Shown here in pieces: positions 20,121 through 30,008 of a stretch of DNA of 64,000 nucleotides. The stretch's first letter is position 1. Every line of letters begins with the position of its first letter. The notes under the pieces were generated by a model. That model made no database searches and was not told where the DNA came from. It saw only the letters and a list, made by a program, of their open reading frames with translations. A program made the position numbers and the translations under genes. The stretch comes from Acidobacteriaceae bacterium (GTDB lineage: Bacteria; Acidobacteriota; Terriglobia; Bryobacterales; Bryobacteraceae). Where the stretch lies: NCBI GenBank assembly GCA_019233755.1, contig JAFAMD010000044.1, forward strand, positions 47,982-111,981, given 5' to 3'.

Positions 20121-22721
20121 CTACTCCTCACGTAAGACAACGCCGGGATCTACGCGCACGGCGCGGGCGGCGGGGAAATAGCAGGCCAGAAGCGCCACGC
20201 AGGCAAGGAGAGCAATAACCACAAGCAGCGTGACGGGATCATTCGGCCGGATCTCGAAAAGGAGGCCGCGGAGAAAGCGCGTGAGAAGGGCGGCACCGGC
20301 CAATCCGGCGGCGAGGCCGAATGCCGTCAGGCGGAAGCCACCGGCGAGAATCATGCGGAAAACCAGCGGCCGGGTGGCACCGAGCGCGACGCGGATGCCG
20401 ATCTCACGAGCGCGCTGGGTGACGGAGTAAGCGATCACGCCGTAGATGCCGAGGCAGGCGAGCGAGAGGGCAACGAATCCGAATGCGGAGAGGAGCCAGG
20501 TCTCGAGGCGTGGGCGCGCAATAGAATCGGCGACGAGCTGCTGCATCGATTCGACTTCGGCCACGCCCTGATCGGCATCCACTTCGCGGATCTGCTGACG
20601 GATGGCTGCGGTAACCGCGGCCGGGTCGCCAACCGTGCGCACGACAAGGGAAGAAAACGGGAACGGCTGCTGATCATTCGGCATGAAGAGGCAGGGATCC
20701 GGCGGCGTGTTGAGCTGGCTGTGGCGGATGTCGGCTGCTACGCCGACGATCTGAACAGGGGACGTCTGGGACCACCAGACGCGGACGCGCTTGCCGATTG
20801 GGTTTTCACCTGGGAACAGCATGCGCGCGGCGGCCTGATTCAGGATGGCGACCAGAGGCGCGCCAGGACGGTCGTGGTCATTAAAGTCGCGGCCCTGCAG
20901 AACGGGGATGCCGAGCGCGCGGAAATAACCGGGCGTGATGATGGAGACATCGCCTTCGGGACGGCGATTGAACGGCGGCTCAGGCCGCTCCGCGGGGTAA
21001 TACCACGTGCCGGAATTCGTGCCCTGCATGGGAAGAATGCCGATGGAGCCGGCCGACAGCACTCCCGGGAGAGCGCGGATGTGCTGAAGCATCTGGTCAA
21101 CTGCTTGGGCGTGAAATGCGGGGTCGCGGACGGGCAAAAGCAGCATGCGCAGCGTGAGAACGTTTTCGGCGTGGAAGCCGGGATCGACGCGCGCCAGACG
21201 AAGGAAGCTGCGCACCATGAGTCCGGCAGCGGCGACCAGAATGAAGGCAAGCGCCACTTCGGCGACGACTAAAGCGCTGCGAAGCTTACGGCCGGAGGTA
21301 ACGGAGCGGCTTGATTCGTGGAGGCCGACGATGAGGTCCGCCCGGGTGGCCTGCAGGGCGGGCGCAAGACCGAAGAGCAGGCTGGAGACGAGGGCAACGA
21401 GCGCCGAAAAGATGAGGACTGCGGGATCGATGGTGACTTCCTGCAGGCGCGGAATGGCGACGGCGGCGGGCAGGCCGGCTATGAGAACACGGACCGCGAC
21501 GATGGCGAGCGCCAGACCGAGTGCTCCGCCGAGCGTCGACAGCAGAAGGTGTTCGACGATGAGTTGTGTGACAACTCGCCGGGTGCTGGCGCCGAGCGCC
21601 AGGCGAACGCTGATTTCGCGGGCGCGGCGGGTTCCCCGCATCAGCAGCAGATTGGCCACGTTCGCGCAGGCGATTAAGAGCACCAGAGTGACGGCGGCAA
21701 AGAGAACAAGGAGCACGGGGCGAATCTCGCCTACGGTTTCAGTCAGGAGCGGGACAGCGGTGGCGCTCCATCCGGAATTGAGCGAAGGGTTCTCCTGAGC
21801 GGTATGGGCGGCAATCGCGGCTAGTTCGAATTTGGCGGCGCCGAGGGTGGCATCGGGGCGAAGGCGGGCAATGACGGAGTAGTTGCGGCCTTCTTCGAAA
21901 TTGATGGCGAGCGGGACGTAGAGATCCGCTTTTTCGCGCAGACCGAATCCGGGCGGCATCACGCCGATGATTTCGTGATGGCTGACGTTGATAGAGATGC
22001 GCTTTCCGATGACATCGGGGCTGCCGCCAAACAGACGCTGCCAAGCGCCGTAGCTGAGAACAACGCGGCGCGGTTCATCGCGGTCATACTCGCCGGGGCG
22101 GAAGGTTCGGCCAAGGAGCGGCGGGGTGCCAAGAACTTTGAAGAACTCAGAGGTGACGGCGAGCCCTGGAACCTGCTCGGTTTGCCGGCTGCCGAGCAGG
22201 TTCATCGGAATCTGGAAGTAGGCGGCCATGGAGTCAAAGGCGTGGCTACGCTGCTTCCACGCGACGAAATTATTGAGAGCGACTACGTTCGGCTTCTTGG
22301 TGTTCGGCGGAACTTCCCACAGCATAACGAGCCGGTTCGGATCAGGAAACGGAAGCGGGCGGAGGAGAATTCCGTGGACAACGCTAAAGATGGCAGTAGT
22401 GGAACCGATGCCGAGAGCCAGCGCCAGAACGATGATTACGGTGAAGAGGGGCGCGCTGCCGAGGATACGAAAGGCGTAGCGTGCATCCCTGACGATTTGT
22501 TCAAGCGAGGCAAAGCCCCACATGTCGCGAGTAACTTCTGCAACGAGGCCGACATTGCCGAATTCCCGAGTGGCGGCAGTTTGCGCAGATTGCGGTGATT
22601 CGCCGCGTTCGATGCGGTCGCGTACGTCCATGGCGAGATGAGATTGCAATTCGGACTGAAGATCGCGCTCCAGATCGCGACGCCGGAAGAAGCGGTGAAA
22701 GAACATTCGCATGGATGGCAC
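20121..22721 (-). CDS. FtsX/MacB-like permease of the acidobacterial duplicated orphan permease (ADOP) type
   Basis: 866 aa; MacB-PCD and two FtsX blocks (FAAVTLVLLIACANVANLLLMRGTRRAREISVRLALGAS; QRAREIGIRVALGATRPLVFRMIL); no ATPase nearby. Confidence 0.92.
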   Translation of the reverse strand: MPSMRMFFHRFFRRRDLERDLQSELQSHLAMDVRDRIERGESPQSAQTAATREFGNVGLVAEVTRDMWGFASLEQIVRDARYAFRILGSAPLFTVIIVLALALGIGSTTAIFSVVHGILLRPLPFPDPNRLVMLWEVPPNTKKPNVVALNNFVAWKQRSHAFDSMAAYFQIPMNLLGSRQTEQVPGLAVTSEFFKVLGTPPLLGRTFRPGEYDRDEPRRVVLSYGAWQRLFGGSPDVIGKRISINVSHHEIIGVMPPGFGLREKADLYVPLAINFEEGRNYSVIARLRPDATLGAAKFELAAIAAHTAQENPSLNSGWSATAVPLLTETVGEIRPVLLVLFAAVTLVLLIACANVANLLLMRGTRRAREISVRLALGASTRRVVTQLIVEHLLLSTLGGALGLALAIVAVRVLIAGLPAAVAIPRLQEVTIDPAVLIFSALVALVSSLLFGLAPALQATRADLIVGLHESSRSVTSGRKLRSALVVAEVALAFILVAAAGLMVRSFLRLARVDPGFHAENVLTLRMLLLPVRDPAFHAQAVDQMLQHIRALPGVLSAGSIGILPMQGTNSGTWYYPAERPEPPFNRRPEGDVSIITPGYFRALGIPVLQGRDFNDHDRPGAPLVAILNQAAARMLFPGENPIGKRVRVWWSQTSPVQIVGVAADIRHSQLNTPPDPCLFMPNDQQPFPFSSLVVRTVGDPAAVTAAIRQQIREVDADQGVAEVESMQQLVADSIARPRLETWLLSAFGFVALSLACLGIYGVIAYSVTQRAREIGIRVALGATRPLVFRMILAGGFRLTAFGLAAGLAGAALLTRFLRGLLFEIRPNDPVTLLVVIALLACVALLACYFPAARAVRVDPGVVLREE

Positions 22722-22796
22722 CAGGATGTAGGCTATCTACTACTATCACAGCCGGGTGTAGACAGTCTACGTGCTGAATGAACGCGGAGGGTTGGA

Positions 22797-23780
22797 TTAG
22801 TCGGAATTGAGCTGGCGCCAGCGGGTGACGAGGTCCTGGCAGGCGGAGCGCCACTTCGGGAAATGAAATTCGAAGCCGGCATTCATCAGGCGGCGGGGAA
22901 TGACCCGACGGCTCTTCAAGACGAGTTCAGGCTCAGTGCGCAGGAATACCGCGCCGATGGCGAGGGCCCACTCCGGCGTCGGCAGGCCAACGTAACTCGT
23001 GCACCAGGCGCGGCGCAAATTGCACATGAACTCGCGGTTCGGAATGGGGAATGGGGAGGAAATATTGACAGCGCCGGAGATTTCTTGCTGCGCAATCAGG
23101 AACTCAATGGCGCGAACGAAATCGACGTCGTGGATCCACGACACGAACTGGTCACCGGGGCCAGCCGGTCCGCCGAGGCCCCATCGCACAAGGCGCAGCA
23201 ACGCGTCAAAAGCGCCGCCGGGCTCCGGACTCATCACCATGGCGCTGCGGAGGGCTACTTTGCGCGTGCGAGGAGTTTCTACCGCGAAGAAGGTACGCTC
23301 CCAACCGGTGGCGACATCGATGCTGAACCGCCATTCGGCGGGAACCCCGGGCTCGTTACCGCCGATTTCGCCGGTGATTTCGTCCATGGGGCGATCAATG
23401 CTGTGGCGGTAAATGGTCGCGGTGCTGGCGTTCATCCACAAAACGGGAGGGTTTGGAGAAGCTGCAATGGCATCACCCACCAGGCGGGTGGAAAAGATGC
23501 GGGAATTCTTGATTTCGCGGCGATTTGCGGCGTTATAGCGGCAGTTGACGGTGCGGCCGGCAAGATTGATTACAACGTCGGCCCCGTCAAGCGCCCGGGC
23601 CCAGGAGCCGGGGGTTTCGCCGTCCCAGATGAGCGTCTCCCACTCGGAAGGTTTCGGGTGACGCGCTATGACGGTGACAGAATGGCCCTGTTCAGAAAAA
23701 TGCCGGGCCAAAATCTGGCCAACATGGCCGCTGCCACCAGGAAGGACGATGCGTAACGGGCGAGGTGTCGCCATGAGCAT
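22797..23780 (-). CDS. NAD-dependent epimerase-like SDR (TIGR01777 family)
   Basis: LPGGSGHVGQILARHFSEQGHSVTVIAR; DGADVVINLAGRTVNCRYNAANRREIKNSR; SWIHDVDFVRAIEFLI; RRLMNAGFEFHFP. Confidence 0.92.
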   Translation of the reverse strand: MLMATPRPLRIVLPGGSGHVGQILARHFSEQGHSVTVIARHPKPSEWETLIWDGETPGSWARALDGADVVINLAGRTVNCRYNAANRREIKNSRIFSTRLVGDAIAASPNPPVLWMNASTATIYRHSIDRPMDEITGEIGGNEPGVPAEWRFSIDVATGWERTFFAVETPRTRKVALRSAMVMSPEPGGAFDALLRLVRWGLGGPAGPGDQFVSWIHDVDFVRAIEFLIAQQEISGAVNISSPFPIPNREFMCNLRRAWCTSYVGLPTPEWALAIGAVFLRTEPELVLKSRRVIPRRLMNAGFEFHFPKWRSACQDLVTRWRQLNSD

Positions 23781-23826
23781 GCCTGTGGAGATTTTCCCAC
23801 GACGGCGCCGGCGGATAAATGTGGAA

Positions 23827-23859
23827 TAAAAAAAGCCCCGGACCAGACTGATCCGGGGC
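23827..23859 (-). terminator. Rho-independent terminator for the 23882-24535 gene
   Basis: Minus strand GCCCCGGA-TCAGTCTGG-TCCGGGGC followed by TTTTTTT. Confidence 0.88.
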
Positions 23860-23881
23860 GGCTGGCGCGTAAGGGCGGATT

Positions 23882-24535
23882 TTAGTGCTCGCCGAAGCTC
23901 CAGCCGAGAGAGGCGCCGTATTCGGGGACCCAGTTGCTGCCGAACTGGAAGAAATTGTTGACCCAGTGCGCGTCGACCTGCGGACGCAGGAAGACATGGG
24001 ACGTGAGATAGAGTCGAACACCCGCTTCGAGGTGAACCTGGAAGTGGTTGGAACTCTCGACAAACGAGCTACCACCGCCCGAGCAACCGGTGAACGGGTC
24101 GCAAGAGCTGCCGTTCGGCGCGTAGAAGCGAAGGTTCACGCCGCCGAGACCCGCCTGCAGTTCAGGAACGACACGTTTGAAACGACGGGCGGCCGGCAGC
24201 CAGATACCGTTGAAGTCATAGAAGACGGGACGGTAAGTCAAGCCGGCGTAGGCACCCTGCGAAAAGCGGAAGTCAGTCTCGCCACCGACGCCGAAAGAGG
24301 GCGTGATCAAGACGTCGGCACCCGCTTTACCGAAAGTGCCGGCCAGGCGCGGCGTGGTGTAGGGAACGCCGGTTCCGAAAGTATCGATCGATTGATTACT
24401 CGAGCTGTTCATTGCAGTGCCGACACCGAAAAACACGTCGGGGCCGGCTTGTGCGTGCACTAACGACGCGCCGACGCACAACGCCAGCGCGACAGGAATT
24501 GTGGTGCTAATAAACCTCAAACAAACTCCTCCCAA
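23882..24535 (-). CDS. Outer-membrane beta-barrel-like hypothetical protein
   Basis: Signal peptide, glycine/aromatic beta-pattern, C-terminal YGASLGWSFGEH. Confidence 0.7.
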   Translation of the reverse strand: MGGVCLRFISTTIPVALALCVGASLVHAQAGPDVFFGVGTAMNSSSNQSIDTFGTGVPYTTPRLAGTFGKAGADVLITPSFGVGGETDFRFSQGAYAGLTYRPVFYDFNGIWLPAARRFKRVVPELQAGLGGVNLRFYAPNGSSCDPFTGCSGGGSSFVESSNHFQVHLEAGVRLYLTSHVFLRPQVDAHWVNNFFQFGSNWVPEYGASLGWSFGEH

Positions 24536-24682
24536 TGTTTGAAATGATGCGGTGGCTTTGGCTGATATGGCCTATAGATGCCACTCTTTTCAAGCAATCG
24601 GACGCGCCTGCCGCGGAGTGCGGGTACAGCGCGGCAGGTACTGAAAAACTGCTAATTGGATTGAGTTAGGTAGAAGGGTATG

Positions 24683-24707
24683 CGGCTCCGGTGCAGCACC
24701 GGAGCCG
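24683..24707. terminator. Perfect 12-bp inverted repeat downstream of aceE; candidate terminator or cruciform
   Basis: CGGCTCCGGTGC-A-GCACCGGAGCCG; no strong T-tract on the aceE strand. Confidence 0.6.
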
Positions 24708-24718
24708 GTTAAGAATAG

Positions 24719-27397
24719 TTAGGCGAGAGAAGGGTCGATGCTATCGGGATTGATGCCGAGATCGCGGATAGCTTGCGCGGCGCGGCTGGAGTCGAAACGG
24801 TTCCATGCGGCGAGACGCGAAAGAGCAGCGGCGGCGATGCTAGCAGCGTCGACTTCGAAGAAGCGGCGCAGATGCTCGCGGTTGTCGCTGCGGCCGAAGC
24901 CGTCGGTACCGAGCGCAGTGAGGCGTCCGGGCAGCCACGGCGAGATCTGATCGGCGACGATTTTCATGTAATCGCTCGCGGCGATGATCGGCATGTCGCT
25001 GTTGCCAAGCGCCTCGACGAGGTAGGGTTTGCGAGGCGTCTCGCTGGGATGCAGTCGGTTCCAGCGGTCGGCGATGAGCGCGTCACGGCGGAGCTCGGTG
25101 TAGCTGGTAACGCTCCATACGTTGGCGCCGATGCCGTATTGCTCGGCGAGAATTTTCTGCGCCTTGAGCGCTTCGTTGAGGATGGGGCCGCTGCCAAAGA
25201 GCGTGACCTGAGCGGAACCGGTGGGCGAGGCCTGATAGAGGTACATGCCGCGCAGGATGCCTTCGCGCAGGTTCGGAACTTCGGGCATGGGCGGGTGCGC
25301 GTAGTTCTCGTTGCAGACGGTGAGGTAGTAGAAGTGGTCCTCATTGTTCTCGTACATGCGGCGAATGCCGTCCTGCACGATGACTGCGATTTCGTATGCC
25401 CAGGCGGGGTCGTAGCTCTTGCAGTTGGGAATGACGCTCGAGAGCACGTGGCTATGACCGTCGTCGTGCTGCAAACCTTCGCCGAGCAAGGTGGTACGGC
25501 CGGCGGTGCCGCCGATGAGAAATCCCTTGCCGCGGGAGTCGCCGAAAGCCCAGATGAGATCACCGATGCGCTGGAAGCCGAACATCGAATAGTAAATGAA
25601 GAACGGGATAGTGGGGATACCAACGGTGGCGTAGGCAGTGCCAGCAGCGGTCAGAGATGCCATCGCGCCCGCCTCAGTGATGCCTTCTTCGAGGATCTGC
25701 CCGTTCTGAGCTTCCTTGTAGTACATGAGCACGTCGCTATCGACGGGCTTGTAGAGCTGGCCTTGCGGAGCATAGATGCCGCGCTCCCGGAACATGGACT
25801 CCATGCCGAAAGTGCGGGCTTCATCGGGGATGATCGGCACAACGTACTTGCCGAGTTCGGGAACCTTGATCAGCGCTTTGAGCACAGCGACAAAAGCGCT
25901 GGTGGTAGAGGCTTCGCGGCCGCGCGAGCCGGCAAGCGATTCGTGAAAGGCTTCGAGCGAAGGCGCCTTGAGCTCAATCTTCCTGGGATTGCGCGCCGGC
26001 AGATAGCCGCCCAAAGCGCGGCGGCGTTCCTGCAGGTACTGGATCTCAGGGGTATCGTTGCCCGGACGCACGAAGGAAATGGAATGAATCTGTTCCTTCG
26101 TAAAATTCAGATCGAAGCGTTTGGCGAGATAGACGAGCTCATCCTCATTGAGCTTCTTCTGCTGGTGCGTGATGTTCTTGCCCTCGCCGGCTTCGCCGAG
26201 GCCATAGCCCTTAACCGTTTTGGCGAGAATGACGGTGGGCTGACCCTGGTGCTCGACAGCGCGTTTGAAGGCGTTGTAGACCTTTACGGGGTCGTGACCA
26301 CCGCGCCGCAGCATGGCTAGTTGCTCGTCAGTCTTATCCTCGACGAGCTTGAGCAGCTCGGGATACTTGCCGAAGAATTCCTTACGGACATAGGCGCCGC
26401 CGCGAGCCTTGTAGTTCTGGTACTCGCCATCGACGCACTCTTCCATGCGCTTGATCAGAAGACCACTTGTGTCGCGAGCGAAGAGTTCGTCCCAATCGCT
26501 GCCCCAGAGAACCTTGATGACGTTCCAGCCGGCACCGCGATATATGCGTTCGAGCTCCTGGACGATGCTGCTGTTACCGCGCACCGGACCGTCAAGCCGC
26601 TGGAGGTTGCAATTGACGACAAAGACAAGATTGTCGAGCTTTTCGCGGGAAGCGATATGGAGAGCGCCGGTGGATTCGGGCTCATCCTGCTCGCCGTCGC
26701 CGCAGAAGGCGAAGACCTTGCGGCCCGTTTTGGGGATCAGTTCGCGATTTTCGAGATAGCGGAGAAAACGGGCATTGTAGATGGCATTAATCGGCCCGAG
26801 ACCCATGGACACGGTGGGAAACTGCCAGAAATCGGGCATGAGCCAGGGGTGAGGATACGAGGACAGGCCTGGATGATCGCGGAGCTCATGACGGAAGTTG
26901 AAGAGATGCTCTTCAGTGAGCCGGCCTTCGAGGAAGGCGCGCGAGTAAACACCCGGCGAGGCGTGGCCCTGATAGTAGACGAGGTCGCCGGCCTGCCCAT
27001 CGATGGCCGCGCGGAAGAAATGATTAAACCCGACTTCGCTGATGGTAGCGAGCGAAGCATAGGTGGAGATATGGCCACCGATATTGGGATCGTATTTGTT
27101 GGCGCGAACAACCATGGCAGCCGCATTCCAGCGAATCAGGCTCTTGATGCGCCGTTCGAGTGCACGGTCTCCTGGATACGGCAGCTCTTCGTGCGCGGGG
27201 ATCGTGTTCACATACGGCGTGTTAAGAGATTGCGGCGTGGAAACACCGAAGCCGGCGGCACGATCCAACAATTTCTCGAGCAGATAGGCGGCCCGGTCAG
27301 GCCCTTCCTCATCCACGACCTGTTCTAAGGCCTCAAGCCACTCTGCCGTTTCCTGTGGGTTCAGGTCCGGGTGGCGTTCTTCTTTTGGTTTGAGCAT
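24719..27397 (-). CDS. aceE: Pyruvate dehydrogenase E1 component, homodimeric type
   Basis: 892 aa; YQGHASPGVYSRAFLEGRL, FAFCGDGEQDEPES, VNCNLQRLDGPVRGNSSIVQELE, AKTVKGYGLGEAGEGKNITHQQKKL. Confidence 0.97.
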   Translation of the reverse strand: MLKPKEERHPDLNPQETAEWLEALEQVVDEEGPDRAAYLLEKLLDRAAGFGVSTPQSLNTPYVNTIPAHEELPYPGDRALERRIKSLIRWNAAAMVVRANKYDPNIGGHISTYASLATISEVGFNHFFRAAIDGQAGDLVYYQGHASPGVYSRAFLEGRLTEEHLFNFRHELRDHPGLSSYPHPWLMPDFWQFPTVSMGLGPINAIYNARFLRYLENRELIPKTGRKVFAFCGDGEQDEPESTGALHIASREKLDNLVFVVNCNLQRLDGPVRGNSSIVQELERIYRGAGWNVIKVLWGSDWDELFARDTSGLLIKRMEECVDGEYQNYKARGGAYVRKEFFGKYPELLKLVEDKTDEQLAMLRRGGHDPVKVYNAFKRAVEHQGQPTVILAKTVKGYGLGEAGEGKNITHQQKKLNEDELVYLAKRFDLNFTKEQIHSISFVRPGNDTPEIQYLQERRRALGGYLPARNPRKIELKAPSLEAFHESLAGSRGREASTTSAFVAVLKALIKVPELGKYVVPIIPDEARTFGMESMFRERGIYAPQGQLYKPVDSDVLMYYKEAQNGQILEEGITEAGAMASLTAAGTAYATVGIPTIPFFIYYSMFGFQRIGDLIWAFGDSRGKGFLIGGTAGRTTLLGEGLQHDDGHSHVLSSVIPNCKSYDPAWAYEIAVIVQDGIRRMYENNEDHFYYLTVCNENYAHPPMPEVPNLREGILRGMYLYQASPTGSAQVTLFGSGPILNEALKAQKILAEQYGIGANVWSVTSYTELRRDALIADRWNRLHPSETPRKPYLVEALGNSDMPIIAASDYMKIVADQISPWLPGRLTALGTDGFGRSDNREHLRRFFEVDAASIAAAALSRLAAWNRFDSSRAAQAIRDLGINPDSIDPSLA

Positions 27398-27557
27398 GGG
27401 TTCAAGTCAGGTTGAATTGCGGGTAACTTCTACGATACGTGCTTGGCTCGCAAGGCACAAGAACACGGCGGGTTCGCTCAAAGAGCAACCCAGGTTACGA
27501 TTACGCTCTACAGTGACGCGGATGGCCGCACACTTCTAAAACCAAGAGCCACTAAAG

Positions 27558-27641
27558 GCGCAAAACGGGCAACGATCTCCCTGTGCGCTCTCCTAAAACG
27601 CGCACAACGGGCAACGATCTCCCTGTGCGCTTTCCTAAATT
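27558..27641. repeat. Two tandem 42-bp units, each able to form a hairpin
   Basis: GCGCAAAACGGGCAACGATCTCCCTGTGCGCTCTCCTAAAAC / GCGCACAACGGGCAACGATCTCCCTGTGCGCTTTCCTAAATT. Confidence 0.9.
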
Positions 27642-27708
27642 ATCGCCTATCGCTTGCATTTCTCCGTTTGGTCAGGCAATCTAAAAGGTTTTTGGAGACC
27701 ATGCGTTT

Positions 27709-28665
27709 TTGATGACGGTGCGAGTCCTCTACCATGACCACTGCTTCGATGGGGCAGCCTCGGCAGCGTTTGTCACGCGTTTTTTACAAGAGAGATTTTA
27801 TCCTGGCGCAACGTTCCATTACACGGGACTGGCGCACCGGGCTGACCAACTGTTTGAAGACAGCCTGTTTGACGGTGACGCCAATGTCATAGTTGATTTC
27901 AAGTACGCAACAAATCCGAACCTGACATGGTGGTTCGACCATCACCAAAGCGCGTTTCTGAGCCCGGAGGATGCGGAACATTTCCGGCGCGATACTTCGG
28001 GGAGGAAATTATTTGATCCGAGCTTCCGCTCCTGCACGAAGTTCATTTCAACCGTCGTGAAACGGCAGTATGGGTTCGAAGCTCCAGACCTGGAGGAGTT
28101 GGTCACCTGGGCGGACATTGTGGACGGCGCACTCTATGAAAGCGCGGAAGCCGCGGTGGAGATGAACGCGCCGGCGATGCAGCTCACACTGGTGATTGAG
28201 GGCAGCAAGGGGCCCCGTCTGGTGCAGAAGATCATTCGCGCGATGCAGCACTCGAAGCTCGCACAAATCATCGCGGACCCGGAGATTCAGGCCGAATACA
28301 GGAGACTGCACGCGACGCACCTGCGAAACATTGACGTGATCCAGAAGACGGGTTCGTGCGATCGCGGAGTGATTTATTTCGACCTGGTAGATTTCGGGAT
28401 CGAGGGATACAACAAGTTTATTCCGTACTACCTGTTTCCGGATTCGGCCTACACGGTTTCAGTGTCGACTTCGAGTTTCCGGACAAAGGTCTCAGTGGGA
28501 TCGAATCCCTGGGTGCGGGAACCGCTGCGGCATAACCTTGCAACGATCTGCGAAAGATATGGCGGGGGCGGGCATCCGAAAGTGGGGGCGATCAGCTTTC
28601 CGATCGGGGCGATACCAGAGGCGCGCAAGGCAGCGGCGGAGATCAGGGAAGAATTGAAAGCTTGA
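27709..28665 (+). CDS. DHH/DHHA1-type phosphoesterase-like protein
   Basis: YHDHCFDGAASAAF, WWFDHHQSAF (DHH), ERYGGGGHPKVGAISF (GGGH DHHA1 motif). Confidence 0.87.
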   Translation: MMTVRVLYHDHCFDGAASAAFVTRFLQERFYPGATFHYTGLAHRADQLFEDSLFDGDANVIVDFKYATNPNLTWWFDHHQSAFLSPEDAEHFRRDTSGRKLFDPSFRSCTKFISTVVKRQYGFEAPDLEELVTWADIVDGALYESAEAAVEMNAPAMQLTLVIEGSKGPRLVQKIIRAMQHSKLAQIIADPEIQAEYRRLHATHLRNIDVIQKTGSCDRGVIYFDLVDFGIEGYNKFIPYYLFPDSAYTVSVSTSSFRTKVSVGSNPWVREPLRHNLATICERYGGGGHPKVGAISFPIGAIPEARKAAAEIREELKA

Positions 28666-28683
28666 GGGCGGCTGCTCGCGGTA

Positions 28684-29268
28684 ATGGCCAGAAGCGTTTG
28701 CATTTTTTGCGGTTCCAGCCAGGGATCACGAGAAGTTTATGCAACCGCTGCGATATCCCTGGCAAGGCATCTTGCCGCGAACGACGTTTCGATTGTGTAC
28801 GGCGGCGGCAAAGTCGGATTGATGGGAGTCATCGCCGATACGGCGCTTGCGGCGGGAGGACGAGTCACCGGCGTCATTCCGCGCACGCTGGTGGAAAAGG
28901 AAATAGCGCACCAAGGCCTTTCCGACTTGCGAGTGGTCGGGTCGATGCATGAGCGTAAGGCTTTGATGGCGGATTTGTCCGACGCCTTCATCGCGCTGCC
29001 GGGCGGTTACGGCACCTTTGAGGAGTTCTGCGAAGTTCTGACCTGGACCCAATTGGGCTTGCAACGGAAGCCATGTGGTTTGTTGAATGTCGACGGATAC
29101 TATGACTGCCTGTTGGGGCTCTTCGATCGCGCCGTGTCAGAGCAGTTCTTAAAACAGGTGCATCGAGATCTCGTGATCTCGGATAGCGTTCCCGAAGCGC
29201 TGGTGCGACGCGTGCTCGCTTGCCAAGTGCCCCTGGTGGAGAAGTGGATCAATCGCCAGCAGGCGTAA
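28684..29268 (+). CDS. TIGR00730/LOG family protein (cytokinin riboside phosphoribohydrolase-like)
   Basis: CIFCGSSQG, VYGGGKVGLMG, SMHERKALM, LPGGYGTFEEFCEVLTW. Confidence 0.95.
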   Translation: MARSVCIFCGSSQGSREVYATAAISLARHLAANDVSIVYGGGKVGLMGVIADTALAAGGRVTGVIPRTLVEKEIAHQGLSDLRVVGSMHERKALMADLSDAFIALPGGYGTFEEFCEVLTWTQLGLQRKPCGLLNVDGYYDCLLGLFDRAVSEQFLKQVHRDLVISDSVPEALVRRVLACQVPLVEKWINRQQA

Positions 29269-29276
29269 TGCGGCAA

Positions 29277-29792
29277 CTACCGGGCGCCGTAAAAATAGTA
29301 GTCGGCTTCGTAGGGAGCTGAGGTTTCGGCGTTCGTGTGAGCAGCGTCGCAGCCGGCAGCGGGCGCTTTGCCGCCCTTTGTATTGAGGCGCTGAATGCTC
29401 TCGACGCGAGTCATCTTACCGGTGCCCTCATGACTTACAGCCGAAATCAGAAGCCAGGGAATGGAACCGGAGTCGGGAGAGGGGAGATTTGCAATCATCT
29501 TCCCGACGACGCGGCTGCCGTCGCTTGCTTCCCACGTGGGTCCTGCGAAATGGCGGCCAACGCGCTGACCGTTTTCACCCAGTAACTCCGCGCGGGGCAT
29601 CTTCAGGACCCAGGCGTACTGATCGCCGGTCTGCTTGCACGTGTAAATCTGGTCCCCTTGGCCGTGGGCTTAAAACAGGAGCGTTTGCGTATCGGGAGGC
29701 CTGAGCTTTTCGGGTACCTGAGGGGCGTTCTGCACCGCGAAACCAATAGCTGAGAAGGAAGCAAAAGCAGCCAAGAGCAGGAGCCGACGCAT
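29277..29792 (-). pseudogene. DUF3455-like secreted protein with one in-frame stop
   Basis: MRRLLLLAAFASFSAIGFAVQNAPQVPEKLRPPDTQTLLF*AHGQGDQIYTCKQTGDQYAWVLKMPRAELLGENGQRVGRHFAGPTWEASDGSRVVG...ADYYFYGAR; TAA at 29672-29670. Confidence 0.87.
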
Positions 29793-30008
29793 GTTCAATC
29801 ATGGTCGCATGTTCAAGAGGCTGCGGTGGGCGAAACAGGCCCGGTCACGAATGTTCGGCAGAGCAGCAATCCCTTTGTTTGTTTTGACTTCCGAAGCGAT
29901 CCCAGGCATTCCGAACAGACCAGAAATCTATGCTGCTTGCAAGGACCTGTGATATTGATGGGATTAAGAAGGGATTTTGGTGTTATAGTCAGGGCAGAGG
30001 GGGTTACT

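Noticed and set aside
20121-22721. Possible MacAB antibiotic efflux system
   Set aside because: No ATPase or MacA partner; architecture fits the common acidobacterial orphan permease (ADOP), expanded in this phylum.
24773-27328. 515-aa and 335-aa plus-strand ORFs
   Set aside because: Antisense shadow of aceE, whose motifs on the minus strand are unambiguous.
27558-27641. CRISPR-like appearance of the 42-bp repeats
   Set aside because: Only two directly abutting units with no spacers and no cas genes.
27443-27712. 89-aa ORF containing ATISLCALLKRAQRATISLCAFL repeats
   Set aside because: The apparent peptide repeat is simply the 42-bp intergenic DNA repeat read in frame; composition and position do not support a gene.
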